DNA of 64,000 bases, taken from NCBI GenBank assembly GCA_037783415.1, contig JAZGTN010000003.1, positions 5,680,501-5,744,500 of the forward strand. The letters are read 5' to 3'. Of this stretch, positions 55,820-64,000 are shown one piece after another. Within the stretch, counting starts at the first letter, position 1, and the number at the start of each line of letters is the position of its first letter. Source of the stretch: Leptasterias polaris (lineage: Eukaryota; Echinodermata; Asteroidea; Forcipulatida; Asteriidae). The notes beneath the pieces were generated by a model. The model ran no database searches. It saw only the letters and a program-made list of their open reading frames with translations, and was not told where the DNA came from. Both the position numbers and the translations under genes were made by a program.

Positions 55820-56286
55820 CGGACCATTGGGAGCCCTTTGACAGGGAGGGTTCCCTTGGAATCGACCGCGTGATGCAACATAACGAAGACCTCAGCGGGT
55901 GCTTGCTGCATGGTCCTACCCGTGTCCATCACCGTGTGATGGCGGCGATATTGCTCCATGTAGGTGGCCGTGTCCGTGTAATGACGGAAGACATAGTCGA
56001 TCGGTCTGCTGTCATGTGACGTCATCTCGTAGAGTCTTGACGGGAAAGGTTTCCTGGGGAGCCGGGGGAGAACAGCCCCTCCTCCTTTCCCTCCCGCCGT
56101 CTTATCACCGCCGTCCAAAACGCGCCCCCAGCCGGTGATGAGACGTTCGTGTTGCTGCGTCCTCGATGCAACATCGCAAATGCAGGGCATCGACTTTGTG
56201 GATAGCTTGAGTAGTGAGTTTGAATGTATCAGAGTAGCGGACATGTTGGATGGGTCTTGCATGCGATTCTGCTTGATCGTCATCAT
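55820..56286 (-). CDS. Unrecognised protein, first coding exon (residues 1-155)
   Basis: Open frame starting ATG-ATG at 56286 and running to a strong splice donor, G/GTATGT, at 55819. It ends in phase 2 (CG of an Arg codon), which is exactly what the acceptor at 54737 needs. I do not recognise the product. Visible features are a Gly-rich patch (about residues 64-70, GGKGGG), a basic-aromatic stretch (PRKPFPSRLYEM), and a His/Tyr/Arg-rich segment around YVFRHYTDTATYMEQYRRHH. No signal peptide or membrane segment is seen. The frame stays open upstream to a TAG near 56350, so the exon could begin further upstream if there is an earlier start exon. The ATG context has a purine at -3. GC and CpG content are higher than in the flanks, which supports coding. 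Confidence 0.55.
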
Positions 56287-56749
56287 GTCCTTATAACACC
56301 AATAGTCCGTGTTAAGAAAAGTTTGCTCACAAACTTTAAAATACTAATGACTCTTGACCACATGAGGCTAACCATGGTTCACACAGCAGGGCAGACGGGG
56401 TAGAGATATCATTTTATAGCTTCTCATATAAGGTGATAAACAAACTATTTTTGATAAAGACATTCCTCCGTTGTTTTACGGCTGAAACAACTTAATTTCA
56501 TCACAGATGATTATTAAGTCACACTTTTACAACATCCAGTAGTTAAAACATTTCCTAAATCACCGTTGAGTGAGTCAATGGTGAGAGCTGTTGTTGCAGT
56601 CCCCCAAAAGTATCATGAATCACTGTGTTGCATTAATATCTGCCAGTAACAATCATGCTCCACCGTGAACGACTAAGCAATCTCTGATTTTAGAACTGAC
56701 AACAGCCACTATTATTGTCACTGCTGAACAACGTCTAGGTGGCGACCTT

Positions 56750-57100
56750 TCCTCTCCGTGTAAGTCGAGATTGCCACTTTTTCGTTCCCCGAAGTTCGCG
56801 CCAAATGACTTCAATCCAGATGCTGTACCCGCGGTACATTCAAAAGAAGCGCTTCGGAGTGTCCTATCAAAAGAGTTGCATTGCTTCAGAATTGATTTTT
56901 TGCACCTGTCTACTTAAATTAACCCATAACCATGGCAACATTTCCTGTTGTACATTATTTCTAGTAGTTGTAGCGGTTTCCATTGGCGTCGACGCATTCC
57001 TCGTTCTTTTACCGGAAATACTCTCCCGCCGAAATCGATTTCGGAAGGATCGCTCCTCGAATCACCAACAGGTGAACCGTCCATGCTAATAATACACATC
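56750..57100 (-). promoter_or_regulatory. CpG-rich upstream region with E2F and ETS-type sites
   Basis: The stretch is CpG-dense compared with the depleted surroundings. It contains TTTGGCGCGAA on the minus strand (56795-56805), a strong match to the E2F consensus, and ACCGGAAAT near 57012, an ETS/GABP-type core. It lies 460-800 nt upstream of the ATG at 56286 and could be that gene's promoter. No TATA box was identified. Promoter status is inferred. Confidence 0.3.
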
Positions 57101-57518
57101 TATTCTGTAGTAACCTGTCTGTATCATATTTGTTTATCAATTTTATTGTTGTCAATGACACGAGTGCAATTGCCGACCCAGGGTAGGTCAGACTCATTGC
57201 AGGGGTCAGGCAGAGGTCAAACTTTAGGCTGCATGGCCTCTCGAAGTAGTTGACTCTTTTAGAGAGGAGGGTCGGTTCGTATTGACAATCATCGTGAGAA
57301 ATACCAAAGGTATTTTCCAAACATCGACTTGGGCACCGGCTTCGGGCTCCATTGATGTTGGAAACACCGTGCAAAATGTGCACGGCTCCAAAATTGATGA
57401 CAGAGCCCAAGCCAGAGCCTAAGCTGGAACCGGAGCCCAGACCGAGGTTTCGAGAAGGCCCCAAGATGCAGAACAAAATTAGGTAAACGGACCCTGAAAT
57501 AGTCATAAAGCACAACAT
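57009..57518 (-). CDS. Weak candidate: small secreted-type ORF
   Basis: A 169-codon open frame. It begins with a plausible signal peptide (MLCFMTISGSVYLILFCILG), followed by a Gly-Ser low-complexity stretch (LGSGSSLGSGLGS) and a segment with six cysteines before residue 110 (RCPSRCLENTFG, HDDCQYEP). The Gly-Ser part comes from a short DNA repeat, so the open frame could be chance. It overlaps the proposed promoter region of the neighbouring gene. ATTTCAG at the start could instead be a splice acceptor. No family recognised. Confidence 0.2.
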   Translation of the reverse strand: MLCFMTISGSVYLILFCILGPSRNLGLGSGSSLGSGLGSVINFGAVHILHGVSNINGARSRCPSRCLENTFGISHDDCQYEPTLLSKRVNYFERPCSLKFDLCLTPAMSLTYPGSAIALVSLTTIKLINKYDTDRLLQNRCVLLAWTVHLLVIRGAILPKSISAGEYFR

Positions 57519-58841
57519 TGTAATTCTACCAAAGTGAAAAATTCAACAACAAAACAAATGTTTCCACCGGCAAGATGAAAAACAATGAGAAAGCCTCATT
57601 TATCAAAGTATCAAAAAGGTACTCGAGTAGTACTCGAGTGGTAGTACCGAATACGAGTACCGAATAATACGAGAAGTTACAACACCGATTTCTTCATCGT
57701 CTTTTCTACACATGTAGGCCTATACTTCAGGCATACGGGCAACAGTGCTACAGGCACGTTTGAGGGTTTTTTGGTTTCATTACCAGAAACACATACCCAA
57801 AATAATGAAATAATAAGTCAATATACATGTTTTTAAAAATATATTCGGCGAGCCCTTTTGAGTGCTGATACTGATAACGCCCAGGTAAATCAATGAGATA
57901 TTCATTCGCATTTCCGGTGGCAACTTCGGAGTACTAATAGGCGGGTGGCCTTCCACCATCCTGAACTTATATAATTCATGCCATGGTGCATGCCACGATG
58001 TATGATGCCATGAATGATGATGCACACTTACATATAACATAGCAATCAAGTTTAGAAAACCGATCGATTAAACAATTAACCACGGGAGGCGGAAACAAAC
58101 GCGTATTGAGGGGTGACCTTCGGGAGAGACAAATAAAATAAACAAGTAATTGTTTTACTAATAATTATTGCGTGGATTGCTTCATCGATCTGTTTTTTAT
58201 GATGATGAAGAAGTCTTGGGTAAAGACCGATGGGGATGAGCGGGAAGCTGAATAATAATTAGCCCGAACATCTGATGTCAAAGTTCGATGCTCGTGAATA
58301 GCGCCAGATACCGGCCTGCAGGTAGCTGCAAGTTATACCTTTGACTTTGCATGCTTTACTGTGTTAATTTTTTGTAGTAATCACTATCAGTCTGATATAG
58401 TCTGGACATTTCAAGCGTATGTCTATCCAATGAAACCGTTTGGTTTGTAACACCAGTTCCTGTAAAGACAGGGGACCAGTCTAAATAATTATATGGAATT
58501 CGACTAACAGGGGGTGCCATAGGTTTTACAAACTGTGCCCCATCAGGATGCACCACACTAAGCTCCCCATATCAACCATTAATGTTAATAAAAAATATAC
58601 CTTTAAAAATATTTTAGAGTCTCTCAGCCTATATTGAAATCAAATTGAATGTATAATTTGCTGATAACTTAACTGAAATCTTTTAACTATTTAGCATGTT
58701 GGCCGTTGAATTTTTGGAGCTATGCTCATTCAAAGTGAAAACACACCCCTGAATGAGTGAACTGGCCATCTTTGGAAAAGGGCACCGCGCCTTCAGCCAA
58801 ATTGGGCAATTTTTTTTCATTCTGAAACTTCCACGTCAGAT
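57519..58841. other. Intergenic
   Basis: A run of short palindromes at 57620-57670 (GTACTCGAGTAGTACTCGAG, GGTAGTACC, ACGAGTACCG). ATGCCATGG-type repeats at 57974-58020. No exon supported. Confidence 0.4.
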
Positions 58842-59052
58842 TTGACCTGAAAACGGATCACGTGGGGCCTTACTCATTTATAGGTCAGTTTGACCGGAAT
58901 CTGTGTCAAAATGACCCCGAAAAGGGTCAAAGATATATACGCAGAATCCTATAAAGTTAAAATCTCATTTTTAACCACATTCCGGGTCATCCTTACCAGG
59001 AGATGGGTCAGGTCCTCTGGAATCCGGAATCCGGGTCAATTCTGACCGAGAG
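58842..59052. promoter_or_regulatory. Cluster of nuclear-receptor-type half-sites
   Basis: GGTCA/TGACC words are concentrated here: TTTGACCTGA (58851), AGGTCAGTTTGACCG (58882-58896; inverted repeat with 3-nt spacer, one mismatch from an oestrogen-response-element consensus), TGACCCCGAAAAGGGTCA (58912-58929; everted pair), CGGGTCATCC, ATGGGTCAGG and GGGTCAATTCTGACC. Could be an enhancer or a decayed repeat made of this word. Confidence 0.3.
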
Positions 59053-59639
59053 TTCCTAGGGAGTTCTGAAAATGCTCATGTTGAATGTCAACAGCCCCAC
59101 GGGCTCAATACTGGACCATTTTCGTAAACACAATCCTTACAAGCCATGACTTGCAAATCTTAGATTTGCAAAAAAAAGTTGTGGGTTTCGATTTCTTTTA
59201 TTCATGATTGATTTGTCTATCTCTGTTGGTGTGATGCACCCCTCAGTGTGATTCAGTAGCACTCGTGTGAAGTTTGGTTGGAGACTGAGCACCAGCAGCC
59301 AGAGTCTGCCAGTTGCTGATTTCTTGTTTAATACAGTGTCCCATTCAACCAAACTGGACGAGTTTGTAACCGTCGCAATTTTCTACCCAGGAAATTTTCA
59401 GGCGGATATTTTGTGTCCCCCATAGGCCTGACTCTGTAACAGTCATGGAAACACATGTTCTATTTACTCAAATTCCTGTGGAGACATCCTTTGTTCTTCT
59501 CTTTGTCTTTATATATCCTCCCAATGTACACACATTTCCTTGTGGAACACCCAGTCTTTAGACTTCCCCTGTGGAGACCCTTTGTTTTCCCTTTTTGTTT
59601 TGTCCTCGGTCTCCATAAGGTACCGAATATTCTGATAAG
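59053..59639. other. Intergenic
   Basis: CCTGTGGAGACATCCTTTGTT at 59476 recurs as CCTGTGGAGACCCTTTGTT at 59569, a short direct repeat of about 93-bp period. No exon. Confidence 0.4.
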
Positions 59640-60490
59640 TGTTGGTGTAACACGATATAGGTAGAAATGTTATCAATGTTCGTGTAACACCAAATGTAGA
59701 CATTTTAAATCATTGTAGTAACACGCGGTAGTGACACATTGATTCACGTTAGTGTAACACAGGTAGGCCCTTAGAATTGTTTTTATCAATGTTTGTGTAA
59801 CACTGGACGTAGACAATTTTATCATTTTTGTAACACAGTATAGTAACACATTGCTCAGTGCTAGTGTAACTCGATATAGGTAAACATTTTGTTTATCAAT
59901 CTTGGTGTAACACCAACTTTTTAATCGTTTTTGTAACACTGTAGTTACACATTGATCAGTGCTAGTGTAACTCGATATAGGTAAACATTTTGTTTATCAA
60001 TCTTGGTGTAACACCAACTTTTTAATCGTTTTTGTAACACTGTAGTTACACATTGATCAGTGCTAGTGTAACTCGATATGTAAACAGTTTGTTTATCAAT
60101 CTTGGTGTAACACCAACTTTTTAATCTTTTTTGTAACACTGTAGTTACACATTGATCAGTGCTAGTGTAACTCGATATAGGTAAACATTTTGTTTATCAA
60201 TCTTGGTGTAACACCAACTTTTTAATCGTTTTTGTAACACTGTACTTACACATTGATCAGTGCTAGTGTAACTCGATATAGGTAAACATATTGGTGTAAC
60301 ACCAAAGATAGACATTTGTATCATTGTTGTAACACGGTAGCATCACATTGATCAATGTTAGTGCAACACGATAAAGGTAGACAATTGTGATGTGATGATT
60401 GATGGTGTAACACTGAAGCTAGTTAATTGTGATCATTGTTGTAACACGGTAGTTACGCATTGATTAACGTTAGCGTAACACGATATAGGC
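59640..60490 (+). repeat. ~100-bp tandem array with GTGTAAC words
   Basis: About eight units. The central ones (GATCAGTGCTAGTGTAACTC at about 59954, 60055, 60154, 60254) are near identical at 99-101 bp spacing. Both flanks are progressively diverged. GTGTAAC and its inverse GTTACAC occur several times per unit. Confidence 0.85.
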
Positions 60491-60644
60491 CTATTAGGTA
60501 TTGCAGAATGGCTTTTATGTTGGTCTTTTTACGATGTCAATGGATCCCATCAAAACCATTGTCACTACGTCATTCTGACGTAATTTTGTTAAACCTAACG
60601 ATGAAACAAAACCGAGACTAGAAGGGAAAGTTTTGTTTATTTTG

Positions 60645-60850
60645 TAATAATTGGTCTAGTGGTAAGACATCTGCTCTAGCAATGCAAAGGTCGAGGGTTC
60701 AAATCCCGCCCGAGTGATTTGCCTGTGGTTTTTTTTCGAAAGAACTCGAGTAAGTGCTGAGTATAGAGTGCTAAACACACATCGATGTAATGGTAAAAAC
60801 CAAGTTATATTCTTTATCCCCGATGCAAAATTCAACATCTATTAAATAGT
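60645..60850 (+). mobile_element. Third tRNA-derived SINE family, best copy
   Basis: Head with box A TGGTCTAGTGG (60652-60662), GACATCTGCTCTAGCAATGC, and box B GGTTCAAATCC (60696-60706). The body is GATTTGCCTGTGGTTTTT, AGTAAGTGCTGAGTATAGAG, CACACATCGATGT, ending near ATTCAACATCTATTAAATAG. About 200 bp, with no (ATT)n tail. Confidence 0.65.
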
Positions 60851-61448
60851 TTTATTATTTGTATTGTTTATTTTTGCCAATAAGTCTTCATCATGAGTGT
60901 TATTCGCCTTTTAAGCAGTAACCTATCTTCAATTTCCCCTGGTTGAACAATCAAGATTTAACGTGTGCCCCCCACTATCTTTAGTGAAAATGAGTATTCA
61001 TGTTTTAAATTAGCGTGACACATTCCTGCAGAATGATATTAAGTCTGTAAATGGACAACTTACAGCAATCAATCTAAAATTCATGGGCCTACTTAATATT
61101 GTTTAATCAATATTCATTTCAAAGGTGATTTTAACAGACGAGTTCCGAATTATGTGAGGTTTTTGGGGGTGTTTTTCTCTTTTTTTGGGGGGGGGGGGGG
61201 TGGTGTTTTTTCGATCACTGTGATACCGTTCCCTTCCGCCGCCCACAAGACCCGCAATTCAAAGTTCAACCCTAAATTATGTATGTTTAATATTTTTTCT
61301 CGGTAATATTTACGCTATACTCAGCGGTTGATTAAATTTTCATGACGACTGCGTTTTCGAGTGGGTGTGAGCGAGTCAATACACGGGGGGCTTGTGTCAA
61401 CCTCCCTCCCGGTCGATCGGGACAGTGCCGGGGTTTCTGAAGACTTGG
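60851..61448. other. Intergenic
   Basis: Poly(G) at 61188; otherwise nothing identified. Confidence 0.5.
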
Positions 61449-61607
61449 GGACCAATTTTATAGAGCTGCTTATCAGAAATAGGTTACCAGGCAAAACACC
61501 ACATCATTGTGTACACTTTTTGGTTGGTTTCCTGCTAATTTTGCTCAACAGAAATAGGTTGTTAGGAATAATTGTCTGTTTAGGAATGCACTAAATAAAG
61601 TCAGGCC
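61449..61607. mobile_element. GCCCAATTT-family remnant
   Basis: ACCAATTTTATAGAGCTGCTTA, AGAAATAGGTTACCAGGCAAA and TTGCTCAACAGAAATAGGTT match the core of this family. The right end is decayed. Confidence 0.5.
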
Positions 61608-61853
61608 CCGTGGTTATTTAAAGCATGTAAGCACAGAAAAAACTTGCTTGGCAGAAATTGATGAGCACAAAATAATAGGTTACCTGCAGAAGTTCGCTTA
61701 CTGAGTTGTTGCGCCTGGCGTCCCACTCATTTTGTTGATATAGAAGAAGAAATAAAGAACACGAAATTGCAAAATTGTTGCTTTCACCTCAATATTTTTA
61801 GGCTAAGTTCCCAGTTTTGCAATATTCAATACCAACAAGTTAACGTTTCACAA

Positions 61854-62027
61854 TAGACCTTATGCATTGACGTCACCAAGCCGCCATCTTAGAGGTAAAC
61901 TGATGATGAAACAATGGAAACGCGCTGATTTGTACGCGCGGCGCACAGGACTGGCCAATGAACATCTTCCTTTTGACCTCTAGGTGAGGGCGCCCTACTC
62001 AAATGACGTCATATGCATAAGGTCTAT
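61854..62027. mobile_element. MITE with ATAGACCTTATGCAT ends
   Basis: ATAGACCTTATGCATTGACG / CGTCATATGCATAAGGTCTAT terminal inverted repeats, each containing a TGACGTCA core. 174 bp. It lies about 500 bp upstream of the TRAF-like start codon. Confidence 0.7.
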
Positions 62028-62526
62028 AGGTTTGCCGGTCTTAACAAACAACAATCTCCCCCTCAAAAATTTAGTCTTTGTTTCTGTACACACTTATTTT
62101 TAACTCTCTTTAAAACGATTCACGCAACTGTGCGTTTCTATTTTTAGCCGCTGTTGTCGAAGGTTCTGGTCATGCGCACTTGATACAGACTGAAGCAGAT
62201 TCCAAATAGCTCCGTTGCCTGTTGCAGAACATCACAAATCTATAATAAATTTCATAACAAGAGCAGTTGCTACACAAACCGTATCGGCAAATCGATCGGC
62301 AGGCCCTGGAGAGCAGGCGACGATATCGATTTAGCTTTTAAGGGCAGATCTTACAAGCGACACCACGATTAATTGTTAGTGACACAAAGGCGAAGAGGCG
62401 ATAGCTGCATCCGCCCCGGCCCTGACCAGAACATTTTTTTATGTCTGAGCGTAAATTTCGGATTTCTGTTTATACGCTGCCAGAAGTTTTAGAGTTATCT
62501 TTGGGACTACCCTTGGTGTGATTATA
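62028..62526 (+). promoter_or_regulatory. 5' region of the TRAF-like gene
   Basis: CpG-containing unique sequence. A plausible acceptor TTTCTGTTTATACGCTGCCAG ends at 62482, so part may be a 5'UTR exon preceded by an intron. No TATA box found. Confidence 0.3.
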
Positions 62527-62786
62527 ATGCCGGAACCCACGACAGACACGGACTCCCTTGGGGAGGTCATCCCCCCACGGAGGGGGTCTGGGGCGTCCCA
62601 GAAGTCCAGCAACAGCAGTGAGGGGTCCGAGAAGAACATCAAGATGGGGGACACGGAGGTGGTGTTCGTGGAGCAACTGAACCAGAAGTATGAGTGCGTC
62701 TTCTGCACACAGGTGCTGAGGTACCCGGTGCAGTTTGAGGAGTGCGGGCATCGTTGTTGCACCTCTTGCCTCCCCAGCCTTCTCCG
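62527..62786 (+). CDS. TRAF-like RING protein, first coding exon (partial gene)
   Basis: Encodes 86 residues plus two bases, then a donor GTAGGT at 62787. Residues 1-45 are acidic and Ser-rich. Residues 53-86 are the first half of a C3HC4 RING: C57-x2-C60, then C73-x-H75-x2-C78-x2-C81 (ECGHRCCTSCLPSLL). The arrangement after KYECVFC, with ECGHRxC, is that of the TRAF2/3/5 group of TNF-receptor-associated factors, cytoplasmic adaptors and E3 ligases in NF-kB/JNK signalling. The second half of the RING (CPxC), the TRAF zinc fingers and the MATH domain must lie in exons beyond the window. I chose ATG 62527 because it has A at -3; the preceding codons begin at a GTG and are not a likely start. 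The exon is followed by a long low-complexity intron. Another RING family is possible, since only half the domain is visible. Confidence 0.65.
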
Positions 62787-62975
62787 GTAGGTCCACCCTG
62801 ACTGTCACTAAGATTCAAATGGCAAACAAGCAAAATTATTCCCTCCGAACAAGCCCTAATCAAGCCCTTAAGTTTTGTTGGGTTGTGTGGGTTTTTTTGT
62901 CATAAGATTGTCAATACCCTCTTGTTGTTGTTGTTTTTGTTGTTGTTGTTGTTGTTGTGTTTTGGGGTGTTTTTG

Positions 62976-63010
<35 letters not shown>

Positions 63011-64000
63011 GGGGGGGGGGGTTGGGGGAGTGTTCACGGGGTTCAAAAGAAACGCCCTCGATTTTGTGTTGTCTCCTCCCGGGACTTTGTTTATATCCAA
63101 ATGTGTAGTAAGTTTGAATCTGGAAATATCTTTTGGTTGCGAAATGCGATGAAGGTCCTCGATAGCGTTTTTATTGAATCTTTGGGTCTTTTAACAATTT
63201 TGTTATTCTTTTGTTTATTTTTTATTTATTTATTTATATATTTTTTTTATATTTGTTCTGTTATATTTTTTTATTTTTTTATTTATATTATTTTGCCAAT
63301 AAGTGGTCCTCATTCTGAGTGCTCAATGCCCACATAATAATATTATTATTATTATTTAGAAGTGTCCCCTGAAATAAGCGATCCTCTCAGTCTGTTTTTT
63401 TCACCATAGACTTACCTATTTTAAGATTACTTTGAGAAAACTTAAATATTTTGCCTCGCAGTCTTAGTATTTTGTCACTCATTTTTGCTCTTTTGTTTTT
63501 TGTTTTGTTTCTGTTTGTATCATGTTATATTTCCAATCTTGATAATTGTTATTATTTTTTTCTTTTCTTGATTTATTCATTTATAAGTTACTAAGAACAC
63601 CAAACAACATCCCACATATAGAGAAAATAAACTCTACACATTATTTTCTTCTTTTGTTTTTTTCCATGTGTTTTCGGCGCAAAGAAGGGTGCCATTTTAG
63701 GTTTTAATCGTAAAAGTATATAGTATTACTTTTTTTTGAACAGCACAGCGATTAGTGACGATCAGGAATTTTACACCGTTGTCTTTTCAGCCTTCTTGAT
63801 CTAATTCTAAAGACCTCATTACGGTGCAGCCATTTTATTGTTTCTCCCATTCAAACCAACGTCCCCAAACCGAGGCTGGAATGAAAATAGTCAGGTTCCT
63901 ATTTAGCATACTGAAAATCAGCATGGTCATGATTGATATGGTCGACAGGAAACAAGACAAAGATGGTGGTAAAATACTGGTATCTTCCTCACGATATATA
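62787..64000 (+). other. First intron (partial) of the TRAF-like gene
   Basis: Begins GTAGGT. T-rich low complexity, TTG repeats and (ATT)n at 63335-63357. TTGTCTTTTCAG at 63779-63790 could be an acceptor, but the sequence after it does not give the expected second RING half. Confidence 0.45.
62921..63008 (+). repeat. (TTG)n microsatellite blocks
   Basis: Two TTG runs separated by TGTTTTGGGGTG, followed by a G-run, inside the first intron of the TRAF-like gene. Frames through it (poly-Cys, poly-Val, poly-Gln) are artefacts. Confidence 0.9.

Noticed and set aside
55738..56138. Plus-strand frames opposite the two-exon gene
   Set aside because: They are antisense shadows of the minus-strand coding exon, which has splice and polyA support.
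62875..63337. Cys/Val/Gln-rich frames downstream of the RING exon
   Set aside because: Translations of TTG repeats and T-rich sequence within an intron.
63791..63900. Second exon of the TRAF-like gene after TTGTCTTTTCAG
   Set aside because: The phase-compatible reading gives no CPxC half-RING; kept as intron.

Overview
This window looks like a piece of nuclear genome from a marine invertebrate deuterostome, most likely an echinoderm and perhaps a sea star. It is AT-rich and has very few genes. It is full of short non-autonomous transposons, tRNA-derived SINEs, decayed LINE fragments and tandem arrays. The coding exons have eukaryotic splice junctions and one has an AATAAA signal. The echinoderm assignment is an inference from the repeat families and the gene content; no marker gene settles it.

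Supported coding content is small. (1) A long, apparently single-exon minus-strand gene (15431-16546) encodes a membrane-anchored, copine-type von Willebrand A protein. Its VWA domain resembles plant RGLG proteins, but it has no RING finger. (2) An unrecognised minus-strand gene has two exons (56286-55820 and 54736-53860) with matching splice phase and a polyadenylation signal 18 bases after the stop. It predicts a 447-residue serine-rich protein, and a CpG-rich region with an E2F-type site lies upstream. (3) The first coding exon of a TRAF-like RING protein (62527-62786, plus strand) has its remaining exons outside the window. Weaker candidates are a terminal exon at 38717-38888 and a signal-peptide ORF at 57009-57518. 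A 5'-truncated CR1/L2-type LINE (21762-23702) and an RTE-like LINE tail (20690-20935) hold decayed reverse-transcriptase sequence.

Layout: 1-15 kb holds TTAA-flanked MITEs, palindromic MITEs and a 124-bp tandem array. 15-17 kb is the VWA gene. 17-24 kb is a nested repeat block: a Leu/Ser-type tRNA SINE, tandem tRNA-Lys-like units, a LINE hit by two later insertions, and a fold-back element. 24-36 kb is mostly unannotated sequence with SINEs, a Helitron-like element and inverted tRNA-Lys-like units. 36-39 kb has a 118-bp array with 505-bp higher-order periodicity and a TTAA MITE. 40-46 kb has a second Helitron-like element and a 13-copy, essentially uniform 114-bp satellite. 46-53 kb carries two hAT-like MITEs with 8-bp target duplications. 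53-57.5 kb is the two-exon gene and its upstream region. 58-62 kb has a cluster of nuclear-receptor half-sites, a ~100-bp tandem array and more SINE/MITE copies. 62-64 kb starts the TRAF-like gene.

The genes show no sign of acting together. The organisation is that of scattered metazoan genes in a repeat sea. The most informative material is the mobile DNA, where target-site duplications and nesting allow several insertions to be ordered. All calls come from reading the sequence; no database search was possible.
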